The notes below the pieces were generated by a model. That model did no database searches, was not told the origin of the DNA, and saw nothing but the letters and a program-made list of their open reading frames with translations. The position numbers and the translations under genes were made by a program. Shown piece by piece: positions 1 through 9,565 of a stretch of 13,759 bases of DNA; positions within the stretch are counted from its first letter, which is position 1; every line of letters begins with the position of its first letter. This stretch comes from Gammaproteobacteria bacterium (GTDB lineage: Bacteria; Pseudomonadota; Gammaproteobacteria; Steroidobacterales; Steroidobacteraceae), in assembly GCA_025350345.1 (NCBI GenBank), contig JANXYA010000127.1, positions 1-13,759 of the forward strand. Reading direction: 5' to 3'.

Positions 1-2
1 TC

Positions 3-62
3 AAGGATCCCAACGACCCACAGGCAAAAGGCAGCATCGTGAAGATCCCAAACGTTGAGTAG
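3..62 (+). CDS. C-terminal end of an unidentified protein (partial, runs off the left edge)
   Basis: Reading from base 3, the frame gives KDPNDPQAKGSIVKIPNVE and then a TAG stop at 60-62. The other two forward frames stop at 40-42 and 56-58 and look less protein-like. The composition (polar turn-rich DPNDPQ, then a beta-like GSIVKIP stretch) is plausible for a real C-terminus. If real, the gene converges on folA with a 59-base gap. I do not recognise the family, and nineteen residues are too few to assign a function. A chance open frame is possible because nothing upstream is visible. Confidence 0.35.
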   Translation, partial: KDPNDPQAKGSIVKIPNVE

Positions 63-121
63 CCGGGGACGGCACTCCCAGGAAGGTACCCGCTGCGGAT
101 CAATTGCCACCGCTGCCGCGA

Positions 122-613
122 TCAGCTTCGGACCCGCTCGAGCGTAATAAAAGTCAGGGGCCACTCGTGGCGTTCGTCCGCCGGATGTTCGACGCACGCG
201 AGCTCGCGCCATTGCGCGGCATCGTATGCGGGGAAACGCACATCGCCACTGGCGTCCATGTGCACACGGGTCAGTTCCAGGTGAGTGGCCAGGGGCAGGG
301 CCTGTGCGTAGACCTCGGCTCCACCGATCACGCAAATTTCCGCCGCGCCTGCACAGCGCACCAGCGCCGCCGCGAGGCTGTCCACAGGCTCGATGCCGTC
401 CGGAAAACGGCGCGCGCCGCGTGTCAGCACGAGATTGCGCCGCCCCGGCAACGCCCTGCCGATCGACTCGAAGGTGCGCCGGCCCATCAGGATGGGGCGG
501 CCCATCGTCAGGGCCTTGAAGCGGCGCAGGTCGTCGGGCAGGTGCCAGGGAAGGGAGCCATCGCGGCCGATCACGCCGTTGTCGGCGAGCGCCGCGATGA
601 TCGACACCTTCAA
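122..613 (-). CDS. folA: Dihydrofolate reductase
   Basis: The 163-residue product has the normal length for chromosomal bacterial DHFR (EC 1.5.1.3). The enzyme reduces 7,8-dihydrofolate to tetrahydrofolate with NADPH in the cytoplasm. Visible family signatures are the N-terminal IIAAL strand, the Met20-type loop ending in LPWHLPDDL with the substrate-binding acid at D27, the NADPH-binding GRPILMGRRTFESIG segment (about 38-52), and VIGGAEVYAQAL near residue 95. The start is TTG at 613-611. It places the first strand exactly where the family begins, and it overlaps the kup stop as TTGA (613-610), which implies translational coupling. FolA restores the dihydrofolate produced by ThyA, encoded in the same cluster. 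The rare start codon may keep its level low. It is the last gene of the leftward cluster, and I saw no clear terminator between it and position 62. Confidence 0.96.
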   Translation of the reverse strand: MKVSIIAALADNGVIGRDGSLPWHLPDDLRRFKALTMGRPILMGRRTFESIGRALPGRRNLVLTRGARRFPDGIEPVDSLAAALVRCAGAAEICVIGGAEVYAQALPLATHLELTRVHMDASGDVRFPAYDAAQWRELACVEHPADERHEWPLTFITLERVRS

Positions 614-2472
614 AGTTCGACCTGGGTGGCCAGTACGATCACGCGTTTTTCCGGCATGCGGAAGAATTCCGCCGCCTGTGTGCTACGCCGCTGCATCCAG
701 GCGAACACTCGCCGACGCAATCCCTGGTAGCCCGCCCGCGGGCGCGGCGCGACCAGGTGCCAGCCGAGGAAGAACGAGCAGTCCTGGCTGAACAGCTTCA
801 ATCCCCTCACCCGGCAGTGCTTCAACGCCTCCCCGACATCCGGAGTCTCCATGAATCCGAAGCGCGCGGTGACCAGGTATACGCCCTCCAGCAACGTGTC
901 CAGGCGCACGCGATCGTTCGGGTCCTGCCGCGGGGTGCGCACAAACTCCATGTTGAGGAAGACGATGCGCTCGTGCGCGACGTGGTTGTGCTCGAGGTTG
1001 CGCAGCAGCGCGGTGGGCACGAAGCGTGGCTCACTGACCAGGAACACCGCCGTGCCCGGAACGCGCGTGGCGCGCTCCAGCAATTGCGGCAGATTCTTCA
1101 GCGGCACCGCCACCTCGCGCAGTGCGGCACGCAGCAGGCGCCGGCCGGAACGCCAGGTCATGAACACGCCAAACAGCAGGGAGGCGAACAGCAGTGGCAC
1201 CCACGCGCCCTGCATGAACTTGGCCAGATTGGCGATGGTGTACATGGCATCGATGACGAGCAAGGGCCCGAAGCTCAGGACCACCTGCCATGACGACCAC
1301 CGCCAGCGCGATACCGCCAGCACCACGCCCAGCAGGGTGGTCACGCCCATCGTGCCTGCCACCGCGGCCCCGTAGGCACTGCCGAGCGCGTCCGAGGAGC
1401 CAAAGCCGACCACGAACATGCAGACCGCGACGAACACCAGTGTGTTGACGACGGGCACGTAGATGTGGCCGTGCTCGCGCGCCGAGGTCTGCAGGATGCG
1501 CATGCGCGGCAGCAGATCGAGCTGCACCGCCTGGCGGGTTACTGTGAACGCGCCCGTAATGGTCGCCTGCGAGGCGATGATCGCCGCCAGCGTCGCCAGC
1601 ACCACAAACCACGGCAATACCGCCGTCGGCAGCAGTGCAAACAGTGGCTTGTGGGCCGCGGCGGCGTCGGTGAGTACCAGCGCACCCTGGCCGAAGTAGC
1701 TCAGCAGCAGCGCGGGCCAGACCACGGCGAACCAGGCGAGGCGCACCGGACCTTTCCCGAATGATCCCATGTCGGCGTAGAGCGCCTCACCGCCCGTCAC
1801 GGTCAGGAACACGGCGCCGAGCAGGACCAGCGCCACCGCCCGATGACTGTAGAGCAGCGCGAAACCATAGCGTGGATCGAGCGCGGCGAGCACCTGGGGA
1901 TTTCGCGCGATAGCCTGTGCCCCGGTGAATCCCAGCACCAGGAACCACAGCAGCATGATCGGCCCGAACAGGCGCCCGACGCGCTCAGTCCCACGGCGCT
2001 GGATTGCGAACAGCAGCACGATGATGACCAGGGTCACCGGCACCACGTATCGCGAGGTCTGGGGGCTGAGCAGCTCCAGGCCCTCCACCGCGCCCAGCAC
2101 CGAGATGGCCGGCGTGATCAGCGCATCACAATAGAACAATGCGGCACCCATCACCGCCAGCGCGATGATTGCCCGGCCCCAGCGAGGTGCCTCCTCGAGA
2201 CGGCGCTGCACCAGCGCAAACAGCGACAGAATGCCGCCCTCGCCCTCGTTGTCCGCGCGCATGATTAGCACGACGTACTTGAGCGTCACGACGATCAGCA
2301 GGCTCCAGAACATCAGCGAAAGCACGCCCAGCACCGTGGCTGGCAACTGCGTGGCGTCGCCCGTCGCATTCAGGGACTGCTCCAGCGCATACAGCGGACT
2401 GGTGCCGATGTCTCCATAGACGACGCCGATCGCACCGAGCGTGACCCCGAACGACACGCGCCGCTGGCTCAT
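610..2472 (-). CDS. kup: Low-affinity potassium uptake protein Kup (KUP/HAK/KT family)
   Basis: This is a 620-residue inner-membrane K+/H+ symporter, close to the 622 residues of E. coli Kup. The hallmark GDIGTSPLYAL of the first membrane segment is at residues 20-30, with the functionally important Asp at D21 (E. coli D23). The GGEALYADMG segment carries E229, the same number as the E. coli coupling glutamate. Many hydrophobic helices follow, consistent with about twelve membrane spans, then a soluble C-terminal domain ending in the family-typical RVIVLATQVEL. The frame is open 75 bases further upstream, but I chose the ATG at 2472-2470. It matches the family N-terminus, gives the normal length, and forms an ATGA overlap with the stop of the SET gene. 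The extra upstream residues (Ala-rich) would read through the SET gene's tail. The gene lies between the SET gene and folA; a potassium transporter here is an unusual partner for thyA and folA. Confidence 0.95.
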   Translation of the reverse strand: MSQRRVSFGVTLGAIGVVYGDIGTSPLYALEQSLNATGDATQLPATVLGVLSLMFWSLLIVVTLKYVVLIMRADNEGEGGILSLFALVQRRLEEAPRWGRAIIALAVMGAALFYCDALITPAISVLGAVEGLELLSPQTSRYVVPVTLVIIVLLFAIQRRGTERVGRLFGPIMLLWFLVLGFTGAQAIARNPQVLAALDPRYGFALLYSHRAVALVLLGAVFLTVTGGEALYADMGSFGKGPVRLAWFAVVWPALLLSYFGQGALVLTDAAAAHKPLFALLPTAVLPWFVVLATLAAIIASQATITGAFTVTRQAVQLDLLPRMRILQTSAREHGHIYVPVVNTLVFVAVCMFVVGFGSSDALGSAYGAAVAGTMGVTTLLGVVLAVSRWRWSSWQVVLSFGPLLVIDAMYTIANLAKFMQGAWVPLLFASLLFGVFMTWRSGRRLLRAALREVAVPLKNLPQLLERATRVPGTAVFLVSEPRFVPTALLRNLEHNHVAHERIVFLNMEFVRTPRQDPNDRVRLDTLLEGVYLVTARFGFMETPDVGEALKHCRVRGLKLFSQDCSFFLGWHLVAPRPRAGYQGLRRRVFAWMQRRSTQAAEFFRMPEKRVIVLATQVEL

Positions 2473-2972
2473 GGCCGCCGCATCTGCGTGCGCGGCGCCC
2501 GCCGCCGCCGGGCCCGTGGCGCTGGCCGCAGCATGGTCCCCCGGCAACTCTGCGCACCGCAGCGGCAGGCGAACACCGCGTCGATATCCGGCGGGTCATC
2601 CCGGTCGCGCTTGATCGAATAGTCGTAGGTCAGCTCCTCGCCCGGCTGGATGGTGCGGGTCGCCTCGACGAAGACGCGGCGCTCGTCGGTCACCGACTCG
2701 CAGTTCGGATCACAGCCGTGGTTGATGAAGCGAGCCTCGTTGCCATTGGCGCCCGCATCGATAACGATGCCGCTGTCGACGACAAACAGAAAGGTGTGGC
2801 TGTCACGGCTGGACTTGTGCTCGTAGCGACGATCGGCCTCGCGGTGGGAAACGCGCTCGCCCAGGTATTCCACAATGCGCGTGCCCTTGCGGATGCGGCG
2901 GGCTGCAAACACGCCCAGGCCGTGCACGGAGGAGCGACGCACGCGGAACAACGCCGGCCGGTCACGGCTCAT
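2469..2972 (-). CDS. SET-domain protein-lysine N-methyltransferase, small bacterial type
   Basis: The product is 167 residues with an almost complete SET fold, the S-adenosylmethionine-dependent lysine methyltransferase domain best known from eukaryotic histone methyltransferases. Motifs in order are VHGLGVFA (16-23, SAM-binding loop), EARFINHGCDPNC (79-91, the pseudoknot NHxCxPNC motif), EELTYDY (112-118, with the conserved tyrosines) and a post-SET cluster C136-x-C138-x4-C143. Together with C91, that cluster should form a zinc site. An Arg/Pro-rich tail follows from about 148 to 167. Such stand-alone SET proteins occur in many bacteria; their targets are mostly unknown, and nothing here identifies one. 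Its ATG overlaps the thyA stop as ATGA and its TGA overlaps the kup start as ATGA, so it is made from the same message. No strong ribosome-binding site precedes it, which fits translational coupling. Confidence 0.93.
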   Translation of the reverse strand: MSRDRPALFRVRRSSVHGLGVFAARRIRKGTRIVEYLGERVSHREADRRYEHKSSRDSHTFLFVVDSGIVIDAGANGNEARFINHGCDPNCESVTDERRVFVEATRTIQPGEELTYDYSIKRDRDDPPDIDAVFACRCGAQSCRGTMLRPAPRARRRRAPRTQMRRP

Positions 2973-3760
2973 ACGGCGATCGGCGCCCGGATCGCCGGAT
3001 GGTACTGGTAATCCACGAATTCAAAATCCTCGTAGCGATAGTCGAATATGCCCGCCGCCCGCCGCAGGGCCAGGCGCGGCAGAGCGTAGGGCGTGCGGCT
3101 GAGCTGCAGTTCGGCCTGCCCGATGTGGTTCAGATACAGGTGGCAATCGCCCCCAGTCCAGATGAACTCGCTGGGCTGCAGGTCGCACTGCTGCGCCATC
3201 ATGTGCGTGAGCAGCGCGTAGGAGGCGATGTTGAAGGGCACGCCGAGGAAGACGTCGGCGCTGCGCTGGTAGAGCTGGCAGGAGAGCTTGCCTGCGGCGA
3301 CGAAGAACTGGAATAGCACATGGCAGGGCTGCAGTGCCATGCTCTCCAGCTCCCCGACGTTCCAGGCACTGACGATGATGCGCCGCGAGTCCGGGTTGCT
3401 GCGCAGCAGCCGCAGCGCCTCGCTGATCTGGTCGATCCGGCGGCCATCGCTTGCGCCCCAGCTGCGCCATTGGTGGCCGTACACCGGTCCGAGTTCGCCC
3501 TGCGCGTCAGCCCATTCATCCCAGATGGTGACGCCATGCTCGCGCAGGTAGCGAATGTTGGTGTCGCCGCTCAGGAACCAGAGCAGTTCGTGCACCACCG
3601 AGGGCAGATGGATCTTCTTGGTGGTCACCAGCGGAAACCCGGCGCTCAGATCGAAGCGCATCTGGTGGCCGAACAGGGCCAGCGTGCCGGTGCCGGTGCG
3701 ATCAGCCTTGGGCACTCCGCGCGTGCGCGTCGCGCGCAGCAGCTCCAGATAGGCCTTCAT
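2969..3760 (-). CDS. thyA: Thymidylate synthase (ThyA type)
   Basis: The 263-residue protein (E. coli has 264) catalyses dUMP + 5,10-methylene-tetrahydrofolate to dTMP + dihydrofolate (EC 2.1.1.45). The start MKAYLELLRATRTRG is typical of ThyA. The catalytic cysteine is C146 in ALQPCHVLFQ, the same number as in E. coli. The folate/dUMP-binding segments RRIIVSAWN and LPFNIASY-like (here VPFNIASYALL) are present, as is the canonical C-terminus ending IRAPIAV. The open frame extends a further 131 codons upstream inside lgt, but that is read-through. The ATG at 3760-3758 gives the family length and overlaps the lgt stop as ATGA. The stop overlaps the SET gene's start. The dihydrofolate it releases is the substrate of FolA, encoded two genes downstream. 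Confidence 0.97.
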   Translation of the reverse strand: MKAYLELLRATRTRGVPKADRTGTGTLALFGHQMRFDLSAGFPLVTTKKIHLPSVVHELLWFLSGDTNIRYLREHGVTIWDEWADAQGELGPVYGHQWRSWGASDGRRIDQISEALRLLRSNPDSRRIIVSAWNVGELESMALQPCHVLFQFFVAAGKLSCQLYQRSADVFLGVPFNIASYALLTHMMAQQCDLQPSEFIWTGGDCHLYLNHIGQAELQLSRTPYALPRLALRRAAGIFDYRYEDFEFVDYQYHPAIRAPIAV

Positions 3761-4596
3761 GGACTGCCGCCGCTCGGTGCGGCGCCGATCTTGAAATTTC
3801 CGGAAGGCTGCGGCCACTTGCAGCCCAGCGTGAGCAGCCACAGACCCGCGGCCAGCAGCGGGAGGGACAGCAGCATGCCCATCGTCAGCCATCCGCCCGC
3901 CAGGTAGCCGATCTGCTCGTCCGGCAGGCGCACGAACTCGACGCTGATGCGCGCCATCGAATAGCACAGCAGGAACAGTGCCGAGGGCAGATAGCGGGGC
4001 CGGGGCTTCCTCGTGTACCACCAGAGCACCGCAAACAGCACCACACCCTCCAGGCCGGCCTCGTAGAGTTGCGAGGGATGGCGGGCAATGAGCGGCTCGC
4101 CCGCTGATTCGCTCACACGCATGCCCCACCAGCCATCGGTCGGCTTGCCCCACAACTCGCCGTTGATGAAATTGCCGATGCGCACCGCGAAGATGCCGAT
4201 GCCGGGAAGGGGCGCTGCGAAATCAGCCACGTCCCAGACACGCCGCCCGCCCTGGCGCGCAAACAGGGCGACCGAGGCGAGCACACCCAGAAACCCGCCG
4301 TGGAAGGACATGCCCCCTTCCCACAGCTTCAGGGGGTACCAGAGGTCGGCGCGCCACATGGCCTGGCCGTAGAACAGGACATAGCCCACGCGCCCGCCGA
4401 TGATCGTGCCGAGCATGGCGTAGAAGATGAAATCGTCGACGTTCCGCACGGTCCAGGTGGAGCCCGGCAGCGCCGCACGACGCCGCGCCAGCATCCAGGC
4501 GGCCGAGAAGGCCACCAGGTACATGACGCCATACCAGTGAATGCGCAGCGGCCCGATCGCCAGGGCAATCGGATTGATATGCGGATAGGTCAGCAT
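3757..4596 (-). CDS. lgt: Prolipoprotein diacylglyceryl transferase
   Basis: This is a 279-residue inner-membrane enzyme (EC 2.5.1.145). It transfers diacylglyceryl from phosphatidylglycerol to the lipobox cysteine of prolipoproteins, the first step of lipoprotein maturation. The sequence shows the conserved N-terminal INPIALAIGPLRIHWYG with Y26, the MSFHGG motif with H99 (E. coli H103), the Lgt signature RIGNFINGELWG starting at R139 (E. coli R143), HPSQLYEA, and a late RISVEFVRLPDEQ segment. Several hydrophobic helices match the seven-span topology. The ATG at 4596-4594 lies 30 bases downstream of the methyltransferase stop. Its own TGA is shared with the thyA start in an ATGA overlap. The lgt-thyA pairing is common in Gammaproteobacteria. 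Confidence 0.97.
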   Translation of the reverse strand: MLTYPHINPIALAIGPLRIHWYGVMYLVAFSAAWMLARRRAALPGSTWTVRNVDDFIFYAMLGTIIGGRVGYVLFYGQAMWRADLWYPLKLWEGGMSFHGGFLGVLASVALFARQGGRRVWDVADFAAPLPGIGIFAVRIGNFINGELWGKPTDGWWGMRVSESAGEPLIARHPSQLYEAGLEGVVLFAVLWWYTRKPRPRYLPSALFLLCYSMARISVEFVRLPDEQIGYLAGGWLTMGMLLSLPLLAAGLWLLTLGCKWPQPSGNFKIGAAPSGGSP

Positions 4597-4626
4597 CGGG
4601 GCGGCAATTCTACCCTCACCGAGGCT

Positions 4627-5877
4627 CTAGGCCCGCGTGACCCGGCAAAAAAAGGCCTTCAGATAGCGGGTTTCCGGGATCGCCGGGTGCATGGGGTGAT
4701 CGGGCGCCTGCCCGCCGACCGCCAGCACCTGCACGAAGCGGCTGTTGTGGCGCGCGGCGGCCTGGATCAGGCGCACCAGGTCCTCACCGGTCAGGTGAAA
4801 AGAGCAGGAGCAGCTCACCAGCAAGGCATCGCGCTCGAGCAGCCGCATGGCCAGCTGGTTGAGCTTGCGATAGGCGGCCTCACCGCGCGCCTGATCCTTG
4901 CGCCGCTTGATGAAGGCCGGCGGATCGAGCACCACCACGTCGAACCGTTCGCCCTCGAGGTGAAGAGCATCGAGCGTATCGAAGGCATCGCCGCGGCGCG
5001 TGCGGACCGCAACGCCGTTGGCCAGCGCGTTGGCCTCGGCCGCCGCCAGCGCGGCTTCCGATGAATCCACGCACAGGGCCTCGCGCGCCCCGCAGCGCAG
5101 GGCCGTGATCGCCCAGGCGCCGCCGTAGCTGCACAGGTCCAGCACCCGCGCACCCGGCCACAACAGGCGCCGGAACAGCTCGCGGTTTGCGCTCTGATCG
5201 TAGAACCAGCCGGTTTTCTGGGCTGCGGCGAACGGCACCCGAAACTGAAGGACACCCTCGATCACCCGCAGTTCCTCCGGAGTCTTGCCGAACCCGGTGA
5301 TGACCTGCCGGGGCAGCTGCTCCAGATCGCGCGCTCCGCCATCGTTCTTCCAGACGAGCGCCTCGGGCGCGAGCACCTTTTCAACCGCGCCCTCGATATC
5401 GCCTCGCAGCGCCTCCATGCCGGCCGTGGCAATCTGGCCGACGATCACCTCACCATAGCGATCGAGCACCAGGCCAGGCAGGCCATCCCCTTCGCCGAAA
5501 ACCCAGCGGTAGTGTGGCACCGCGTAGTGCCGCTCGCGCAACGCCAGGGCGACGTTCAGCCGATGCACGAACAGGGAACGATCCGGCGGCTGGACGGGGC
5601 TGCGGCTGAGAAGGCGTGCGCAGATCAGGGCGTGCGGGTTCACATAGGCGTAACCGAGGAACTGGTCCCGCCAGTCCTGCACCCTGGCGTGTGCGCCGGG
5701 GGCGAATGCAGTCAGCGGCGTGGCCGCGATATCGACTTCGTTGGAGTAGACCCACAGGTGCCCGGCGCGCAGCCGGCGATCCTCGCCCCGCTTGAGTCGC
5801 AGCAACGGCAGGACCGGCTCGGTAACGGCCAGCGGTGCATCGTCGGCAACCGCCGGCATGGAATCGTCTGCGCTCAT
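4627..5877 (-). CDS. rlmI: Class I SAM-dependent 23S rRNA (cytosine-C5) methyltransferase, RlmI-like
   Basis: The 416-residue product resembles RlmI, which methylates C1962 of 23S rRNA. An N-terminal PUA-like RNA-binding domain (about 25-100) contains LKRGEDRRLRAGHLWVYSNE. It is followed by the RlmI middle domain with GEGDGLPGLVLDRYG. The Rossmann methyltransferase domain has GWFYDQSANR (D227), VLDLCSYGGAW (SAM-binding motif I) and VVLDPPAF (D318-P319-P320, motif IV). The SCSCSF motif holds C356 and C358, where the catalytic cysteine of this family lies. The first ATG (5877) gives an extra acidic leader of about 20 residues. An ATG at 5859 is an equally possible start, and neither has a strong ribosome-binding site. 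It is the first leftward gene of the cluster, 30 bases ahead of lgt and divergent from the YyaL gene. The fold is secure; the exact rRNA position is inferred from family resemblance. Confidence 0.9.
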   Translation of the reverse strand: MSADDSMPAVADDAPLAVTEPVLPLLRLKRGEDRRLRAGHLWVYSNEVDIAATPLTAFAPGAHARVQDWRDQFLGYAYVNPHALICARLLSRSPVQPPDRSLFVHRLNVALALRERHYAVPHYRWVFGEGDGLPGLVLDRYGEVIVGQIATAGMEALRGDIEGAVEKVLAPEALVWKNDGGARDLEQLPRQVITGFGKTPEELRVIEGVLQFRVPFAAAQKTGWFYDQSANRELFRRLLWPGARVLDLCSYGGAWAITALRCGAREALCVDSSEAALAAAEANALANGVAVRTRRGDAFDTLDALHLEGERFDVVVLDPPAFIKRRKDQARGEAAYRKLNQLAMRLLERDALLVSCSCSFHLTGEDLVRLIQAAARHNSRFVQVLAVGGQAPDHPMHPAIPETRYLKAFFCRVTRA

Positions 5878-5895
5878 GGCTGCTCAGCTCTCGCG

Positions 5896-5901
5896 TATAG
5901 T
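5896..5901 (+). promoter_or_regulatory. Candidate -10 element for the YyaL gene in the divergent gap
   Basis: TATAGT matches the sigma-70 -10 hexamer at five of six positions and lies 40 bases before the ATG at 5941. On the other strand the same TATA core reads TATACG, about 17 bases before the methyltransferase ATG. A single AT-rich spot could therefore serve both directions in this 63-base gap. No good -35 hexamer was found at a suitable distance on either strand, so this is weak. Confidence 0.25.
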
Positions 5902-5940
5902 GCCCATTCTACTCAAAGTGCCACGCGCGCCCCGCAAGCA

Positions 5941-8037
<2,097 letters not shown>

Positions 8038-8054
8038 CGGCGCGGCGCTCCAAA

Positions 8055-9557
8055 TCAAGCCCGGGCGGTCCCGCAGGCGCGCGGCGTGCGCGGGCAGGCA
8101 CCGCTCCTCGGGCAGATGACGCCAGCCGGTGATTCCAGCGCATCGGCGATCCAGTGGATGCTCAGCACCTGGGCCACGGAGCGCAGCGCCGCGGCGGCCG
8201 AGGTGGGAATCGCCGCATCGCCCCCACCGCGCCGGCAGGCCTCCGCGACGCTCGCCACGATGCCATCGCCATCGTAGCCCTGCGCCTCGAGCGCCGGCAG
8301 CAAATCGACGCCTACCGATTGCACGTGCAGCGCGCGCGCCGCGTCGCGTGTCAGCACCGAATGGCAGCAATAGAGGCGCGCGCGCTTGCCGTCGTGCATG
8401 ACGGAAATCTGCGATATCGGCCGGTGCGTCGGGTGCCGAGGCAGCGGCGCGGCCCGCAGCAGCCGGAACACGGCCCAGCGCGGGCAGGGGTCGGAGACCA
8501 GGCTCATGTTGCCCCAGGGCAGCGGGATGCCGTTGCCGCGATACACGGCGCGCAGGAAGCCGGGCGGGTAGGCATCGAAATAATGCCAGTAGCGGTACGG
8601 CGAAACGGCGGTCATGCGCCGCATCACCACCGCTGAGGTGACGCCGAGCTTCAGGCAGGAGGCCAGGCGGTGCGCTTCGCGGACCAGGAAGCGGCGGAAT
8701 GGCGCGCGCGGGCACAGCAGCGCGCCGGCGAAAAAGCTGCATTCAAAATCGCGCCAGGCGTAGAGCACGTCCTGCGTACCCATGCCGCGGGCACCGGCCG
8801 CTCCGGCCGCGCTTTCCGCGTCCAGATTCCAGGTGGCCTCGCGCGGGGAGACCAGCCCGTCGCCATTGTGCAGCAGGCGATGACCGATGAAATAGGCGAG
8901 CTCGTAACGGAGCCGTTCCTCCTGGGAGCGCAGCCGGCGATTGATCAGCAGCGTGTCCGGCGCTTCGAAGCGCGCGCGCAGCGGCCGCCCCTGGCTCGCG
9001 CCCCGCCCCGGATCGAACCAGCGCAGCTGCAGCCCCAGGCGCTTGCAGATGGCGTGCAGGCGCTCGAGCGACAGCGGCAGTTCGCGCAGGCCGACCGACT
9101 CGGCGGCCCGCTCGATGTCGGGAAAATCATTGTGGTGGGTCTCCTGCCAGACCCGGATCAGCAGCTGCGCGAACTGCCGGCCGGTCGTGCCGGTCTGCGA
9201 GAGCAACTCCGGCAGCGCGTTCTGCAGCAGCTGGTGCGAGAACAGGAACGCCGGTTCCAGCGGCATGGCCTCCAGCCCCCCGCGCTCGCGCCGCGCCGGT
9301 GCAAGCTCCACGGCGGCGTGGTCATCGAGGAACCAGCGCTCCTCCTTGCTGAAGACCGCGGCCAGCAGCGCCAGCGTCTCCGGCGAGGGGGTGCGCTTGC
9401 CGGTCTCGATCATGCTCAGGTAGGAGACCGAAGGCGCGGCCGCCGCCTCGCGCTGCACGCAGCGCGCCGACAGCTCCTCGAGGGTCAGCCCGTTGCGCTT
9501 GCGCAGCGAGCGCAGCTTGGTGCCGAGAAAGTGTCCCTGCCGCAGCAGCCCTGGCAT
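8055..9557 (-). CDS. XRE-type transcriptional regulator with ImmA/IrrE-like and DUF3612/ScfR-like C-terminal region, probable aceA regulator
   Basis: The 500-residue protein has an N-terminal Cro/CI-type helix-turn-helix at about residues 10-72 (LGTKLRSLRKRNGLTLEEL, then SVSYLSMIETGKRTPS). About eight additional residues (VQREAAAAP) lie between the second helix and the recognition helix. The middle region looks like an ImmA/IrrE peptidase-type domain. However, at residues 222-226 the expected HExxH helix reads YFIGH, so two metal-site residues are missing and proteolysis is unlikely. The C-terminal region carries SDPCPRWAVFRLL (C358) and ARLYCCHSVL, reminiscent of RamB/ScfR-type acetate and short-chain fatty-acid regulators. 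Relatives I recognise as DUF3612 proteins often neighbour glyoxylate-cycle genes. It is divergent from aceA, which supports control of that operon. The effector and the sign of regulation cannot be read from the sequence. The start has no clear ribosome-binding site and abuts a palindrome array. Confidence 0.85.
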   Translation of the reverse strand: MPGLLRQGHFLGTKLRSLRKRNGLTLEELSARCVQREAAAAPSVSYLSMIETGKRTPSPETLALLAAVFSKEERWFLDDHAAVELAPARRERGGLEAMPLEPAFLFSHQLLQNALPELLSQTGTTGRQFAQLLIRVWQETHHNDFPDIERAAESVGLRELPLSLERLHAICKRLGLQLRWFDPGRGASQGRPLRARFEAPDTLLINRRLRSQEERLRYELAYFIGHRLLHNGDGLVSPREATWNLDAESAAGAAGARGMGTQDVLYAWRDFECSFFAGALLCPRAPFRRFLVREAHRLASCLKLGVTSAVVMRRMTAVSPYRYWHYFDAYPPGFLRAVYRGNGIPLPWGNMSLVSDPCPRWAVFRLLRAAPLPRHPTHRPISQISVMHDGKRARLYCCHSVLTRDAARALHVQSVGVDLLPALEAQGYDGDGIVASVAEACRRGGGDAAIPTSAAAALRSVAQVLSIHWIADALESPAGVICPRSGACPRTPRACGTARA

Positions 9558-9565
9558 TTGTGAAC

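Noticed and set aside
63..121. Possible terminator between the left-edge gene and folA
   Set aside because: Only short imperfect complementary stretches (such as GCGG with CCGC) were found and there is no T-tract.
3761..4153. N-terminal extension of ThyA by 131 codons, a possible fusion
   Set aside because: The extension lies inside lgt in another frame. The normal ThyA start gives family length and the ATGA overlap.
5903..5925. Possible sigma-54 promoter (TGGCAC on the minus strand ahead of the methyltransferase gene)
   Set aside because: The GC element at the required distance is missing; no TTGC follows at the right spacing.
8670..9563. 297-codon open frame on the plus strand ending close to aceA
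   Set aside because: It is antisense to the regulator gene, is Arg/Gln/Ala-rich and has no recognisable motif. It would also run through the operator region.
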